Assembly (NCBI GenBank): GCA_021792405.1
Contig: JAJYUU010000017.1
Coordinates: 1 to 43,686 of the forward strand
DNA length: 43,686 nucleotides
Reading direction: 5' to 3'
Origin: Actinomycetes bacterium
Lineage (GTDB): Bacteria; Actinomycetota; Actinomycetes; Streptosporangiales; Streptosporangiaceae
This document shows positions 32,643 to 40,894 of the stretch, one piece after another. A program made the translations under genes and the position numbers. Below the pieces are notes generated by a model, which had not been told where the DNA came from, did not search any database, and saw only the letters and a program-made list of their open reading frames with translations. Numbering within the stretch: the stretch's first letter is position 1; every line of letters begins with the position of its first letter.

Positions 32643-34346
32643 GTGCGAGCGGCATGGCTGGATGACGACGGCGCCTGGCGCACCACGCTGCGCGGGCGGC
32701 AGGTACTTGCCGATCCGAGGATCAACAAGGGCACCGCGTTCAGCGACGAGGAACGGGCCGCCCTCGGCCTGGTCGGCCTCATCCCGGCCGGGCACCTCAC
32801 GCTTGACCAGCAGGCCAGCCGTATCTACGCGCAGTTCCTCGGGCAGTCATCCGACCTGGCCCGCAATGTCCTGCTGAACGAGCTGCACGATCGCAACGAA
32901 GTGCTGTACTACCGGGTTCTGGCTGATCACCTCAGCGAGATGCTGCCGGTGATCTACACGCCCACAGTCGGCCAGGCGATCGAGCATTACAGCCACGAGT
33001 ACCGGCGGCCGCGCGGGATCTACCTGTCTGTCGACGAGCCGGGCCAGATCGAGCGGTCGCTGCGCGCGTTCGGACTGCAGGAAGACGACGTCGACCTGAT
33101 CGTGGCCACCGATGCCGGCGCGCTTCTGGGCATCGGTGACTGGGGCGTGGGAGGCATGAGCATCGCCGTCGGCAAGCTGGCCGTGTACACGGCCGCGGCC
33201 GGCATCGACCCTGGCCGGTCGCTTCCGGTCATGCTGGACGTCGGAACCGACCGCCAGGCGCTTCTCGACGACCCGATGTACATCGGCAACCGGCATCCGC
33301 GGGTAGCGGCCGACGAGTACGACGCGTTCCTGGCCGCCTTCATCGCCGCGGTCGGCACGGTCTTCCCGAAAGCGCTCTTGCACTGGGAGGACATGGGTAC
33401 TGCCAACGCACGCCGCCTGCTGACCCAGTACCGGGACAAGCTGCCCAGCTTCAACGACGACATCCAGGGTACCGGCGCGATCAACCTCGCCGCGGTGCTC
33501 GCGGCGGTGAAGGCCACCGGCACCGAACTGGCTGAGCACCGCGTCGTCATCTTCGGGGCCGGCTCGGCCGGCACCGGGATCGCCGACCAGCTGACGGCGG
33601 CGCTGACCGCCGACGGCCTGCCCGCGCAGCGGGCCAGAGCCCGGTTCTGGGCGGTTGACCGGCACGGCCTAGTCGTGGCCGGCGATGACGGGCTTACCGC
33701 CGGCCAGCGCAGATACGGCCGCGAACGGGCCGAAGTAGCAGACTGGCAGCGCGATCCGGTACTCGGCGGTATCCCGCTCGCCGAGGTCGTCCGCCGGGTG
33801 CACCCGACCGTGCTGATCGGCACCTCGGCTCGCGGCGGCGCGTTCACGCAGGAGATAGTCAAGGACATGGCTGCGCATGTCGAGCGGCCGATCATCATGC
33901 CGCTGTCCAATCCGACTGAGCTCTCCGAGGCCTGGCCCGCCGACCTGATCGAATGGACCGGCGGCCGTGCCCTGGTGGCGGCCGGCAGCCCGTTCCCGCC
34001 CATCGACTACGCCGGGACCAGGTATGCCATCGGCCAGGCGAACAACGCGCTGGTATTCCCCGGCCTCGGGCTCGGTGCCATCACCGCGCGCGCGTCCAGG
34101 ATCACCGACGGCATGCTCAGCGCCGCGGCCCATGCAGTGGCACGCCTGGTGGACGCCGGCACGCCCGGCGCCCCGCTGCTGCCGGAGATGGCGGCGCTGC
34201 GCGACACCTCACTCGCGGTCGCGGTCGCGGTCGCCGAGGCGGCCGCCGCCGACGGCGTGGCCGGCCGCGAACTCGCCGGCGACCTGCGGGATCGGGTAGC
34301 CGCGGCGATGTGGCAGCCGGTCTACCGCCCCGTCCGCCCGGCTTGA
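32643..34346 (+). CDS. NAD(P)-dependent malic enzyme
   Basis: A 567-residue enzyme that oxidatively decarboxylates malate to pyruvate, linking the citrate cycle to gluconeogenesis or lipid synthesis. Family segments appear in order: DPRINKGTAFSDEERAALGL, VLYYRVLADHLSEMLPVIYTPTVGQA, GDWGVGGMSIAVGKLAVYTAAAG, LLHWEDMGTANARRLLTQYRD, FNDDIQGTGAINLAAVLAA, the nucleotide-binding GAGSAGTGIADQL, and PIIMPLSNPTELSEA. The long, eukaryote-like form (about 560 residues) is represented. NAD versus NADP use cannot be told from the sequence. GTG 32643 has AAGGG about 11 nt upstream. A hairpin at 34386-34425 should end the transcript. Confidence 0.93.
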   Translation: MRAAWLDDDGAWRTTLRGRQVLADPRINKGTAFSDEERAALGLVGLIPAGHLTLDQQASRIYAQFLGQSSDLARNVLLNELHDRNEVLYYRVLADHLSEMLPVIYTPTVGQAIEHYSHEYRRPRGIYLSVDEPGQIERSLRAFGLQEDDVDLIVATDAGALLGIGDWGVGGMSIAVGKLAVYTAAAGIDPGRSLPVMLDVGTDRQALLDDPMYIGNRHPRVAADEYDAFLAAFIAAVGTVFPKALLHWEDMGTANARRLLTQYRDKLPSFNDDIQGTGAINLAAVLAAVKATGTELAEHRVVIFGAGSAGTGIADQLTAALTADGLPAQRARARFWAVDRHGLVVAGDDGLTAGQRRYGRERAEVADWQRDPVLGGIPLAEVVRRVHPTVLIGTSARGGAFTQEIVKDMAAHVERPIIMPLSNPTELSEAWPADLIEWTGGRALVAAGSPFPPIDYAGTRYAIGQANNALVFPGLGLGAITARASRITDGMLSAAAHAVARLVDAGTPGAPLLPEMAALRDTSLAVAVAVAEAAAADGVAGRELAGDLRDRVAAAMWQPVYRPVRPA

Positions 34347-34385
34347 GCTGCTTGCCCGCGATGGGCACGGCGTCACGAAGCTCTT

Positions 34386-34425
34386 TGCCGGGCCTGGTTA
34401 CGACGAGGCGCCACCCAGGCCGGCA
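34386..34425. terminator. Bidirectional hairpin between malic enzyme and serine-hydrolase-like genes
   Basis: TGCCG then GCCTGG on the left pairs with CCAGGC then CGGCA on the right (34386-34397 against 34415-34425), with one bulged G; the flanks TT and AA extend the stem by two pairs. The loop is about 17 nt. It lies between convergent genes, so it could terminate both. Confidence 0.6.
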
Positions 34426-34536
34426 AGAACGTCGCGGAGCCCTCAGCGAGGCGGTAGCCAGCGCCTGACCAACTCCGTTATGCCAGCCAGTCTGGCCCCA
34501 CGCCACTCTGTCAGGCGACGGGCGCAGGATCATTCG

Positions 34537-35559
34537 TCAGGCTCCGGCAGCCATTACCCTGACCGCCGCGATCGCCGCCGCCCGGACCGCCGAGATCCCG
34601 GCCCGTCCGCTGGCCCAGTCCTGCGACAGTACGACGACGAGCAGTTCATGGCCGTCGCACTCGACGACGCCGATGCTGCCGACCACGAAACGGCCGTGCA
34701 GCGGCAGATAGCCGTCGGCGACCGCGTAGTGAGTGCGGGACGTGGCTGCGGCCGGCACGCCCCAGCGCGGGGCCGCGGCCCTCACTTTGGCCATCAGGCC
34801 CAGCTCGTACGTGCGGTCGGCGAGATCCAGCGCGGAATGGCTGGTTGCCAGGTCAGCCAGCAGCTGCAACTGGTCGGCAACCGTCGTCCTGGTCATGCTC
34901 CACGCGCTGCCGGGTGCGGGGATCGTGTGCCGGAGCCGCAGCGCGCGGTCGCTCTCGGCCAGGCCTGTACTCTGCCCGATCGCCTGCCAGAGCCTGCCCG
35001 CCGCGGCGCCGCTCCCGTTGTCGATCATCTCAGCTGCCAGGCCGGCATCCAGGTGGCTGAGCCGCCTGCCAGCCCGATGATCCTGGTACAGCAAAGCGGC
35101 CAGGATGTCCGCCGCGGCGATACCGCCGGCATCGTAATGACTGGCCGCGCGGAACAGCGCCGTGGCGCCGGTCGCGGTGTCGGTTACGCCGACCGACAGC
35201 TGAGCCTTTCGTGTCCCGAGCGCGGCACGCAGGGCAGCGGCCAGCCGGGCGTTGAGCGCCTTTGCCTGAAGGGCGGGCGTAGTTCCGGCGGGGAGCTTGC
35301 GCAGGCTGTGCATCCCGATTGGATCCGTCCGCGTACTCGCGGCCACCGACTGTCCCAGTGCCGGACCCGGGCCCGCTCTGGCAGCCAGCACGCTGACTCC
35401 GACGACGAACGCCGCCATGAGGGCGAACGTGACGACGAACGCCAGCCGTTCGGCCACGCGCAGGCTCCCGGCATGGGCAGGCGCCCGCCTCACTTCGAAC
35501 TCCGGAGCACAGCTTCCCCCGCTTGCCCGTGTCACCCCGTCCAGGCGTGCCTTGCGCAC
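34537..35559 (-). CDS. Class A beta-lactamase-fold protein lacking catalytic motifs
   Basis: A 340-residue protein with one transmembrane segment at about 36-60 and an external serine-hydrolase domain. The fold follows the secreted actinobacterial class A-like family, but the active-site motifs appear lost. Where the family has S-x-x-K within YD-ASIVKVDIL, this protein reads YDAGGIAAADIL (G146, A149). Where SDN is expected, it reads NGSG (182-184), followed by AAAGRLW. The KNG/KTG motif is ADG (281-283) in YAVADGYLPL. The surrounding helices (MIDN, TRTTVADQLQLL, YELGLMAKV, RWGVPAAA) are well kept, so this is not a degraded gene. It probably binds a ligand or structures the envelope rather than cleaving. 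The alignment to the family consensus is from memory. The frame is intact and the start ATG 35559 is the only reasonable one. Confidence 0.75.
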   Translation of the reverse strand: MRKARLDGVTRASGGSCAPEFEVRRAPAHAGSLRVAERLAFVVTFALMAAFVVGVSVLAARAGPGPALGQSVAASTRTDPIGMHSLRKLPAGTTPALQAKALNARLAAALRAALGTRKAQLSVGVTDTATGATALFRAASHYDAGGIAAADILAALLYQDHRAGRRLSHLDAGLAAEMIDNGSGAAAGRLWQAIGQSTGLAESDRALRLRHTIPAPGSAWSMTRTTVADQLQLLADLATSHSALDLADRTYELGLMAKVRAAAPRWGVPAAATSRTHYAVADGYLPLHGRFVVGSIGVVECDGHELLVVVLSQDWASGRAGISAVRAAAIAAVRVMAAGA

Positions 35560-35600
35560 TGCCGCTGCGTTTGCCGCTGTTCGGTCGCTTTAGCAGTGTC

Positions 35601-35697
35601 AGGTACCGACGGAGGTTTATCGATTAATTTCCCCCGCTATTTTCAAGCTATTGACGACACGACAATAGCAGTGGCCCAAAATAGCTCTCTGGTACCT
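35601..35697. promoter_or_regulatory. Nested inverted repeats in an AT-richer intergenic region
   Basis: Three inverted pairs lie within each other: AGGTACC (35601-35607) and GGTACCT (35691-35697); GCTATTTT (35636-35643) and AAAATAGC (35678-35685); GCTATTG (35647-35653) and CAATAGC (35663-35669). The last can form a hairpin over 9 nt. GCTATT therefore occurs four times, two in each direction. The segment TTTATCGATTAATTT at 35616-35630 is unusually AT-rich for this genome. The position upstream of the leftward pseudo-beta-lactamase gene suggests operators. Confidence 0.6.
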
Positions 35698-35723
35698 CTG
35701 AGCAGGGTATTCAAACCGTTATA

Positions 35724-35738
35724 CGCTCGGCCCGAGCG
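35724..35738. promoter_or_regulatory. 15-bp palindrome in the same intergenic region
   Basis: CGCTCGG (35724-35730) and CCGAGCG (35732-35738) flank a single C, a typical size for a dimeric regulator site. AATAGT at 35747-35752 and ACTATT at 35781-35786 form a further pair just to the right. The region is shared by the two divergent genes, the one at 35559 (leftward) and the one at 35907 (rightward). Confidence 0.45.
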
Positions 35739-35906
35739 CAGCAGAGAATAGTTGTCAGGGCATTTACCATTTTCCGCCGGACTATTACCTGGCCCGGTCG
35801 GCGGTGCCGCCAGCAGTCGCCGGCCCGCCTTCCGACCCATGTGACATGGGATGCGACCCGTCAGGTACTGGCCGCAACGCCGGCCGGCCGGGGCTACCCT
35901 GGGCAC

Positions 35907-37430
35907 GTGTCATCACCCGCCGAGGCCGGCCTGCGGCCACCCCGATCCGTTGCAGCTGCGGTAGGCCGGGTCAGGCAGGCCGACAGTATCTGGTGGCTCG
36001 TCCTCGTGGCGGCTGCCTTCACCGTGGCACAACTCGCGGTTGTGGTGCCAAGGCTCGGGCTGAGCTGGGACGAGACCGTCTACATCAGCCAGGTCAGCAT
36101 TCACGCCCCGGCCGCGTATTTCGACCCGGCGCGAGCGCGCGGGATTCCGCTGCTGGTCGCGCCGGTCACGCTGCTTACGTCGTCGGTCCTGGCGGTGCGG
36201 ATCTACCTGGCCATTGCCTCCGGCGTAGCCCTGTTCCTGGCGTTGCTGTGCTGGCGCGGCCTGCGGCCGGCCTGGCAGCTTGCGCTCGCCGGGGTGATGT
36301 TCGCCGGGCTGTGGACCACTCTGTACTACGGCCCGCAGGCCATGCCGGACCTGTGGGTGGCGTTCAGTTCGCTGGCGGCCGTCGGCCTGTTCCTGCGAGC
36401 CGTTGGCGCTCAGGCTGGCGCAGCAGCCAGCGCTACGGCGGCCAGCGATTCGCCCGCGCGGCCGGCCCGCTGGGGTACGCTGACCGGGCTCGCCGTGTGC
36501 ATGGCGATCGCCGCGCTGGTCCGGCCTGGCGATGCCCTGTACCTGGTCGCGGCATTGTGTGTCGCCGCCATCTCGGTGCGGCCGTGGCGACGCTGGCAGG
36601 TGCTCGCGGCCGTCGTCGGCGGCTCAGCAGCCGGCGCCGCCGAGTGGATCATCGAAGCTTACGTCAGCTTCGGCGGGCCGCTTCAGCGGTTGCACGAAGC
36701 GAGCGCCGAGCAGAACGGCTTCGGCTTCCATCTCGGTTTCTGGGACGAGTTGCGCGCCGTCAACGGCCCCACGCTGTGCCGGCCTTGCACGGTCGGCTTC
36801 CGGTACCCCGAACTGAGCCTGTGGTGGCTCGCCTTGCCGGTCCTGGTCATACTCGGCGCCTACGCCGCTCGCCGTGCCGGACGGCTGGCATCCTCGGTGC
36901 TCGCCTCGGCGTGCGGCTTCGCCCTCGCCTTCCAGTACCTGTTCCTCATCGACTATGCGGCACCGCGATTCCTGCTGCCCGCATACGCCCTGGCCGCGAT
37001 CGGCGTCGCCGACGCCATCGGCGGGCTGCTGACTGGCGTTCAGCGCGACTTGCGTGCCCCGGCCACCTTGCTGGTCGCGGTCGTCCTCGGCGTCCAGCTA
37101 CTGATCCAGGCGACCGTGCTCGAGCATCAGGTCACTGAGAAGGTCAGCTTCTTCGGCGACTACACCCGCATCACCGCCGACCTGCGGGCACTCGGCATTC
37201 GCCCGCCTTGCCTGATCAAGGGAAAACAGGACATTCCGGTCGCGTTCTACGCTGGCTGCGCCTCGGCCCCAAGGTTCGCCGTCGGGCAGAAAGCTACCGA
37301 GCCGGTCGCAGTACTGGTGACGCCCGGCCAGCCGCCGCCGGCTTACGCTCGCGGCTGGACCCTGCACGTCCTGCCCGGCATCCGGTCCAAGTTGCTGGCG
37401 GCGAACGCCTATATAGCGCCCCGAGGGTAG
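35907..37430 (+). CDS. Multi-pass membrane glycosyltransferase-like protein
   Basis: A protein of about 507 residues with roughly nine to eleven hydrophobic segments. After the first segment it has an acidic loop, LSWDETVYISQVS, like the DE-containing first external loop of GT-C enzymes (protein O-mannosyltransferase/ArnT fold), which use polyprenyl-phosphate sugars. A C-terminal external domain of about 120 residues contains LGIRPPCLIKGKQDIPVAFYAGCASAP with two cysteines that may form a disulfide. I prefer GTG 35907: TACCCT six bases upstream could be the -10 of a leaderless transcript. ATG 35841 in the same frame is the alternative. It is 41 bp from the convergent galE gene. Sugar and acceptor are unknown. 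Confidence 0.65.
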   Translation: MSSPAEAGLRPPRSVAAAVGRVRQADSIWWLVLVAAAFTVAQLAVVVPRLGLSWDETVYISQVSIHAPAAYFDPARARGIPLLVAPVTLLTSSVLAVRIYLAIASGVALFLALLCWRGLRPAWQLALAGVMFAGLWTTLYYGPQAMPDLWVAFSSLAAVGLFLRAVGAQAGAAASATAASDSPARPARWGTLTGLAVCMAIAALVRPGDALYLVAALCVAAISVRPWRRWQVLAAVVGGSAAGAAEWIIEAYVSFGGPLQRLHEASAEQNGFGFHLGFWDELRAVNGPTLCRPCTVGFRYPELSLWWLALPVLVILGAYAARRAGRLASSVLASACGFALAFQYLFLIDYAAPRFLLPAYALAAIGVADAIGGLLTGVQRDLRAPATLLVAVVLGVQLLIQATVLEHQVTEKVSFFGDYTRITADLRALGIRPPCLIKGKQDIPVAFYAGCASAPRFAVGQKATEPVAVLVTPGQPPPAYARGWTLHVLPGIRSKLLAANAYIAPRG

Positions 37431-37471
37431 GCCGCACGGGGATCCCGCGCCGCGGCGTCACCGCGCTCCGG

Positions 37472-38434
37472 TTAGCAGTCGCCGCAGGCCCAGGCGTCCG
37501 CCACCATCTGGCGAAGGCCGTGCTGAGGCTGCCAGCCGAGTTCGCGGCCGATCCGCTCGCAGGACGCGACCAGCACTGCCGGGTCGCCGGGCCGCCGCTC
37601 AGTGATCTTGACCGGGATTTCCAGCCCCGTTACCTCCCGGCACGCTGCCAGTACCTCAAGGTTGGAGTAACCGGTACCGGAGCCGAGGTTGTAGATCTTG
37701 TGCTCAGCCGGACTGCATGCGCCCAGCGCGAGCAGGTGCGCGGCGGCGAGGTCGCCGACGTGGATGTAATCACGGATGCAGCTTCCGTCGGCTGTCGGGT
37801 AGTCGTCACCGAATATGCTGACCGGCCCGGACTGGTCCCGCGCGAGCTTGAGGATGTTCGGGATCAGGTGCGTTTCGACGGTATGCCGTTCCCCGAGCCA
37901 GCGGCCGCTGGCGTCCCGGACCGCGCCCGCCACGTTGAAGTAGCGCAGGCTGACGGCCGCCAGCCCATGCAGCCGGGCGTACTCGGTGAGCGCACTGTCC
38001 ACGGCCAGCTTCGATGCTCCGTACGGACTGGTCGGCCGCGGCCTGGCAGTCTCACCGATCGGGATGGCCTCCGGCTCACCGTAGACCGCTGCCGTCGAGG
38101 AGAACACGATGGCCGGGACTTTGGCCGCGCGCATGGCGTCGAGCAGTGCCAGCGTGCCGCCAAGGTTGTGACTCCAGTACAAGCCGGGGTCCGCGACCGA
38201 CTCGGCCACCAGCGACTTGGCAGCGAAGTGCAGCACTGCGTCCGCGCCCTCGGCCAGCAGCGCCGGGGCGTCGGCACGCAGGTCACCGCGCACGAAACGG
38301 GCACCGGGAGGGACCGCGTCGGCATGCCCGGTCGACAGGTCGTCCAGGATGGTGACCTGGTGGCCGGCTGCCGCAAGCTGCGCCGCCACTACGCTGCCGA
38401 TGTAGCCCGCACCGCCGGTGACAAGCAGCTTCAT
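37472..38434 (-). CDS. galE: UDP-glucose 4-epimerase
   Basis: A 320-residue short-chain dehydrogenase that interconverts UDP-glucose and UDP-galactose. The NAD-binding start MKLLVTGGAGYIGSVVAAQL carries GxxGxxG, LDDLSTG follows, and the catalytic Tyr-x-x-x-Lys is SPYGASKLAVD. The substrate segments LRYFNVAGA and LIPNILKLA and the DYPTADGSCIRDYIHV stretch are diagnostic for GalE. ATG 38434 has GGAGG four bases upstream and removes an unrelated 19-codon extension. It would supply UDP-galactose for wall polysaccharides, which fits the glycosyltransferase-like gene next to it and the exporter at 14 kb. Confidence 0.94.
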   Translation of the reverse strand: MKLLVTGGAGYIGSVVAAQLAAAGHQVTILDDLSTGHADAVPPGARFVRGDLRADAPALLAEGADAVLHFAAKSLVAESVADPGLYWSHNLGGTLALLDAMRAAKVPAIVFSSTAAVYGEPEAIPIGETARPRPTSPYGASKLAVDSALTEYARLHGLAAVSLRYFNVAGAVRDASGRWLGERHTVETHLIPNILKLARDQSGPVSIFGDDYPTADGSCIRDYIHVGDLAAAHLLALGACSPAEHKIYNLGSGTGYSNLEVLAACREVTGLEIPVKITERRPGDPAVLVASCERIGRELGWQPQHGLRQMVADAWACGDC

Positions 38435-38566
38435 GCGCCCTCCGTTGTTAGTCACCCGGAGAGGATACTTGCGCCAGGGCCGGCCGGCCACGAGGATGCT
38501 CAGCCGCTGCCATGAACCCAGCCGTCCAGCACGGCCCGGTTGGGCGGATCAGCCCGGTGAATACCG

Positions 38567-38639
38567 TCAGGCGCCGCTCGGGATCTCGACGCTGGCGTCC
38601 TTGAGGTTGTTCTCGCGCGCGCCGTAGAGCCAGCGACGG
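38567..38639 (-). pseudogene. Remnant of a UvrA-like protein N-terminus
   Basis: On the minus strand, right after the ArsR-type gene, the frame reads RRWLYGARENNLKDASVEIPSGA then stop. This matches the first strand of UvrA-family ATPases (G-AREHNLK-V-V-IP), especially the drug-resistance UvrA-like proteins. The P-loop and all later parts are absent. It looks like the start of a gene that was truncated by deletion or recombination near 38567. Confidence 0.5.
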
Positions 38640-39428
38640 TTAGGTGTCGAGCAGGTCGAGTCCGAGGCGGGTGTGCAGTCCGTGGCGGCCGGTGTCGGTG
38701 AGCCGGACGGCTCGTTGTCCTTGGATGCGGGTGATCCATCCAGCCTCGATGAACGCGGCCAACAGGTGCGCGCCTAGGCGCCCGGCGAGGTGGTGTTGTT
38801 GCTCTGACCAGTCCAGGCAGAAGCGCAGCAGCGGACGCTGCGATGAGCGGTCGTTGTCGGTGAGCCGGTCGGCGGCGACGCCGAGGCTGACGAGAATCTG
38901 GGTGGCGTGGGGGCCGAGCGTGTAGGGGTGCTCGGTGAGCTGGCTGGAGAGCCGGTCGCCGGGTCGGCGGCGGGTGTCGGTGATGCCGTCGCCTGCGGCG
39001 AGCGCGCCAGCGTCGATCAGGGCCTGGGTGATCTGCACGCCGAGACGTCCGGCAAGGTGGTCGTAGCAGGTGCGGGCACTGCGGAGTTGGGTCGCGCGGG
39101 TGGAGTGGCGCAGCGACCGGACTGGCTGCATCGGCGCGAGCTGCGCCAGCGCCTCCAGCACTACGGCGACCTGGCCGGTGGCGAGCTGGTAGTAGCGATG
39201 CCGACCGGATCGCTCGACGGTGAGCAGCCCGGCGCCGGTGAGCCGGGCAAGCTGGGTACTGGCGGCCTGCGGCGTGACCGCGGCCTCAGCGGCGAGCACG
39301 CTGGCGGGCAGCGCACGCCCGTCGCTGAGCGCCATCAGCACCCGAGCGCGGGTCGGGTCGGCGAACAATCCGGCGGCGGCGGCGATGTCGAGATCCCCGC
39401 CCGGAGCGATGGTGGCGGTCATGGTCAT
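38640..39428 (-). CDS. ArsR-type winged-helix regulator with C-terminal extension
   Basis: A 262-residue regulator. The N-terminal half is ArsR-like: AAGLFADPTRARVLMALSDG, then ASVLAAEAAVTPQAASTQLARLTGAGLLTVERSGRHRYYQLA, with the recognition helix around TPQAASTQL. The C-terminal half (about 110-262) contains CYDHLAGRLGVQITQALIDAG and LDWSEQQHHLAGRLGAHLLAAFIEAGWI, two related repeats of a helical C-x-D-HLAGRLG module that may bind the inducer. It is divergent from a DHA2 drug exporter gene, which it most likely represses; the site TTCCA-TGGAA lies between them. ATG 39428 is chosen, with CATACT six bases upstream suggesting a leaderless transcript. Confidence 0.87.
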   Translation of the reverse strand: MTMTATIAPGGDLDIAAAAGLFADPTRARVLMALSDGRALPASVLAAEAAVTPQAASTQLARLTGAGLLTVERSGRHRYYQLATGQVAVVLEALAQLAPMQPVRSLRHSTRATQLRSARTCYDHLAGRLGVQITQALIDAGALAAGDGITDTRRRPGDRLSSQLTEHPYTLGPHATQILVSLGVAADRLTDNDRSSQRPLLRFCLDWSEQQHHLAGRLGAHLLAAFIEAGWITRIQGQRAVRLTDTGRHGLHTRLGLDLLDT

Positions 39429-39452
39429 GAGTCCAGTATGGCGCGGCGACAC

Positions 39453-39468
39453 TTCCACGAACATGGAA
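39453..39468. promoter_or_regulatory. Probable operator of the ArsR-type regulator
   Basis: Inverted repeat TTCCA (39453-39457) and TGGAA (39464-39468) with a 6-nt spacer. It lies in the 65-bp region between the divergent regulator and exporter genes, at about the -35 position for the regulator's -10-like CATACT. This arrangement suits simultaneous repression of both genes. Confidence 0.6.
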
Positions 39469-39493
39469 CCGATCGGGCCGCATCATTGGCTGC

Positions 39494-40894
39494 GTGGGCA
39501 AGGATCAACCAACGACGACACCCAACCAGTCCCGGTCCCCTGCCGTAGCCGTTCCCGCGCCGAGCGCGGGGCTGGTGCTGGTGGTGATGTGCGCCGGGAT
39601 GTTCCTGGTGCTGCTTGACGTGACGGTCGTCAACGTCGCGGTCCCGTCGATCACCACCGGGCTGCGGACTACGACCGCCGGGGTGCAGTGGGTCGTGGAC
39701 GGCTACACCGTCGCGCTCGCCAGTTTGCTGTTGGCGGGCGGGGCGCTCGGGGACCGACTCGGCCACCACCGCGTCGTCGCCGTTGGCCTGGTGATCTTCG
39801 GGGCGGCATCGGCCGGCTGCGCGCTCGCACCGTCCGCGGGCGTGCTGGTCGCCACCCGCGCGGCCCAGGGCGCCGGCGCGGCGATGCTGTTGCCGGGAAG
39901 TATCGCCGCGATCGCTGACGCCTACCCCGAGCGGGCGGCCCAGGCCAGAGCGCTCGGGATCTGGGCCGGGGTGTCGTCCCTGGCGCTGCCCGCAGGCCCG
40001 CTGCTCGGCGGCCTGCTGGTCTCGACGCTGGGGTGGCGGGCGGTGTTCTGGATCAACCCCCCGGTCACCGCGATCTGCCTCGTCGGAGTGCTGGTGTGGG
40101 TGCGAGCGCCTAGAGAGCATCGGCGGCGGCGCCTCGACCCCGCCGGACTCGTGCTGGGAACGATCGGCCTCGCAGCCGTCGTGTACGCGGTGATCGCCGC
40201 GCGGACGAATGCCGAGGTCGCAGTCGTCGCAGGCGGGTTCGGGGTGCTCGCCCTCGTAGCCCTAGTCGTGGTCGAGCGACGGGCCGCGGCTCCGCTGCTG
40301 CCGCCGAGCCTGTTCCGCCGTCCCGCATTCGCCGCCGCCAACGGAGCAGCGTTGGTGATGAACCTGACCAGCAACGGACTGCTGTTCCTGCTGACCCGCT
40401 ACCTCCAGTCCGTCCTCGGCCACAGCGCCCTGGAGGCCGGGGTCATGCTGCTGCCCCTGTTCATCCCGCTCGCTGCGCTGTCTCCGCTGGCAGGCAGGCT
40501 CACCGCCCGTTACGGCCCTCGCCCGGTCCTACTCGGCGGTGCGGTCCTGGCCGCCGCCGGGCAGATCTGCCTGCTAGCCGTCAGCACGACCAGCTCCTAT
40601 CCGCGGCTGATCCCGGCCCTGATCGGCGTCGGGCTCGGCGTCGGCCTGTTCACCGCACCCATCGTCGCGACCGCGATCCGATCCGTACCCGCTGAGCGGT
40701 CGGGCCTGGCCAGCGGCATCAACAACACCGCCCGCCAGGCCGGGACCGCCCTCGGCGTCGCCATCTACGGTGCTCTCGCCGCCAGCCCCGCACACCCAGG
40801 GCACTTCATCGCCGCGCTCCGAGACCTCGGGATCACCGCCGCAATCCTGTGGATCGCAGCGGCAGCACTCACCACCGCCACGACAAGAACATGA
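39494..40894 (+). CDS. DHA2-family MFS drug exporter
   Basis: A 466-residue proton-coupled antiporter with about 14 hydrophobic segments. MFS landmarks: VLLDVTVVNVAVPSI in the first segment (motif D1), WVVDGYTVALASLLLAGGALGDRLGHHR (motif A with D-R-x-G), LVATRAAQGAGAAMLLPGSIAAIADAYP, and motif C-like GPLLGGLLVSTLGWRAVFWIN. The substrates of this group are antiseptics, dyes and antibiotics such as tetracenomycin and puromycin; the one here is unknown. GTG 39494 is the only supported start, with CATCAT seven bases upstream as a possible leaderless -10. Regulated by the divergent ArsR-type gene. Confidence 0.92.
   Translation: MGKDQPTTTPNQSRSPAVAVPAPSAGLVLVVMCAGMFLVLLDVTVVNVAVPSITTGLRTTTAGVQWVVDGYTVALASLLLAGGALGDRLGHHRVVAVGLVIFGAASAGCALAPSAGVLVATRAAQGAGAAMLLPGSIAAIADAYPERAAQARALGIWAGVSSLALPAGPLLGGLLVSTLGWRAVFWINPPVTAICLVGVLVWVRAPREHRRRRLDPAGLVLGTIGLAAVVYAVIAARTNAEVAVVAGGFGVLALVALVVVERRAAAPLLPPSLFRRPAFAAANGAALVMNLTSNGLLFLLTRYLQSVLGHSALEAGVMLLPLFIPLAALSPLAGRLTARYGPRPVLLGGAVLAAAGQICLLAVSTTSSYPRLIPALIGVGLGVGLFTAPIVATAIRSVPAERSGLASGINNTARQAGTALGVAIYGALAASPAHPGHFIAALRDLGITAAILWIAAAALTTATTRT

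Noticed and set aside
35804-37138. 444-codon frame overlapping the membrane glycosyltransferase-like gene
   Set aside because: Arg/Pro/Gly-rich translation in a shifted frame; the chosen frame has regular membrane segments and the WDE loop.
37208-38515. 435-codon plus-strand frame opposite galE
   Set aside because: GalE on the other strand is complete with all motifs; this is a shadow.
38435-38566. Possible small gene between galE and the UvrA remnant
   Set aside because: Frames are short and overlap each other with no start signal; only the UvrA-like text was recognisable, and it ends at 38567.
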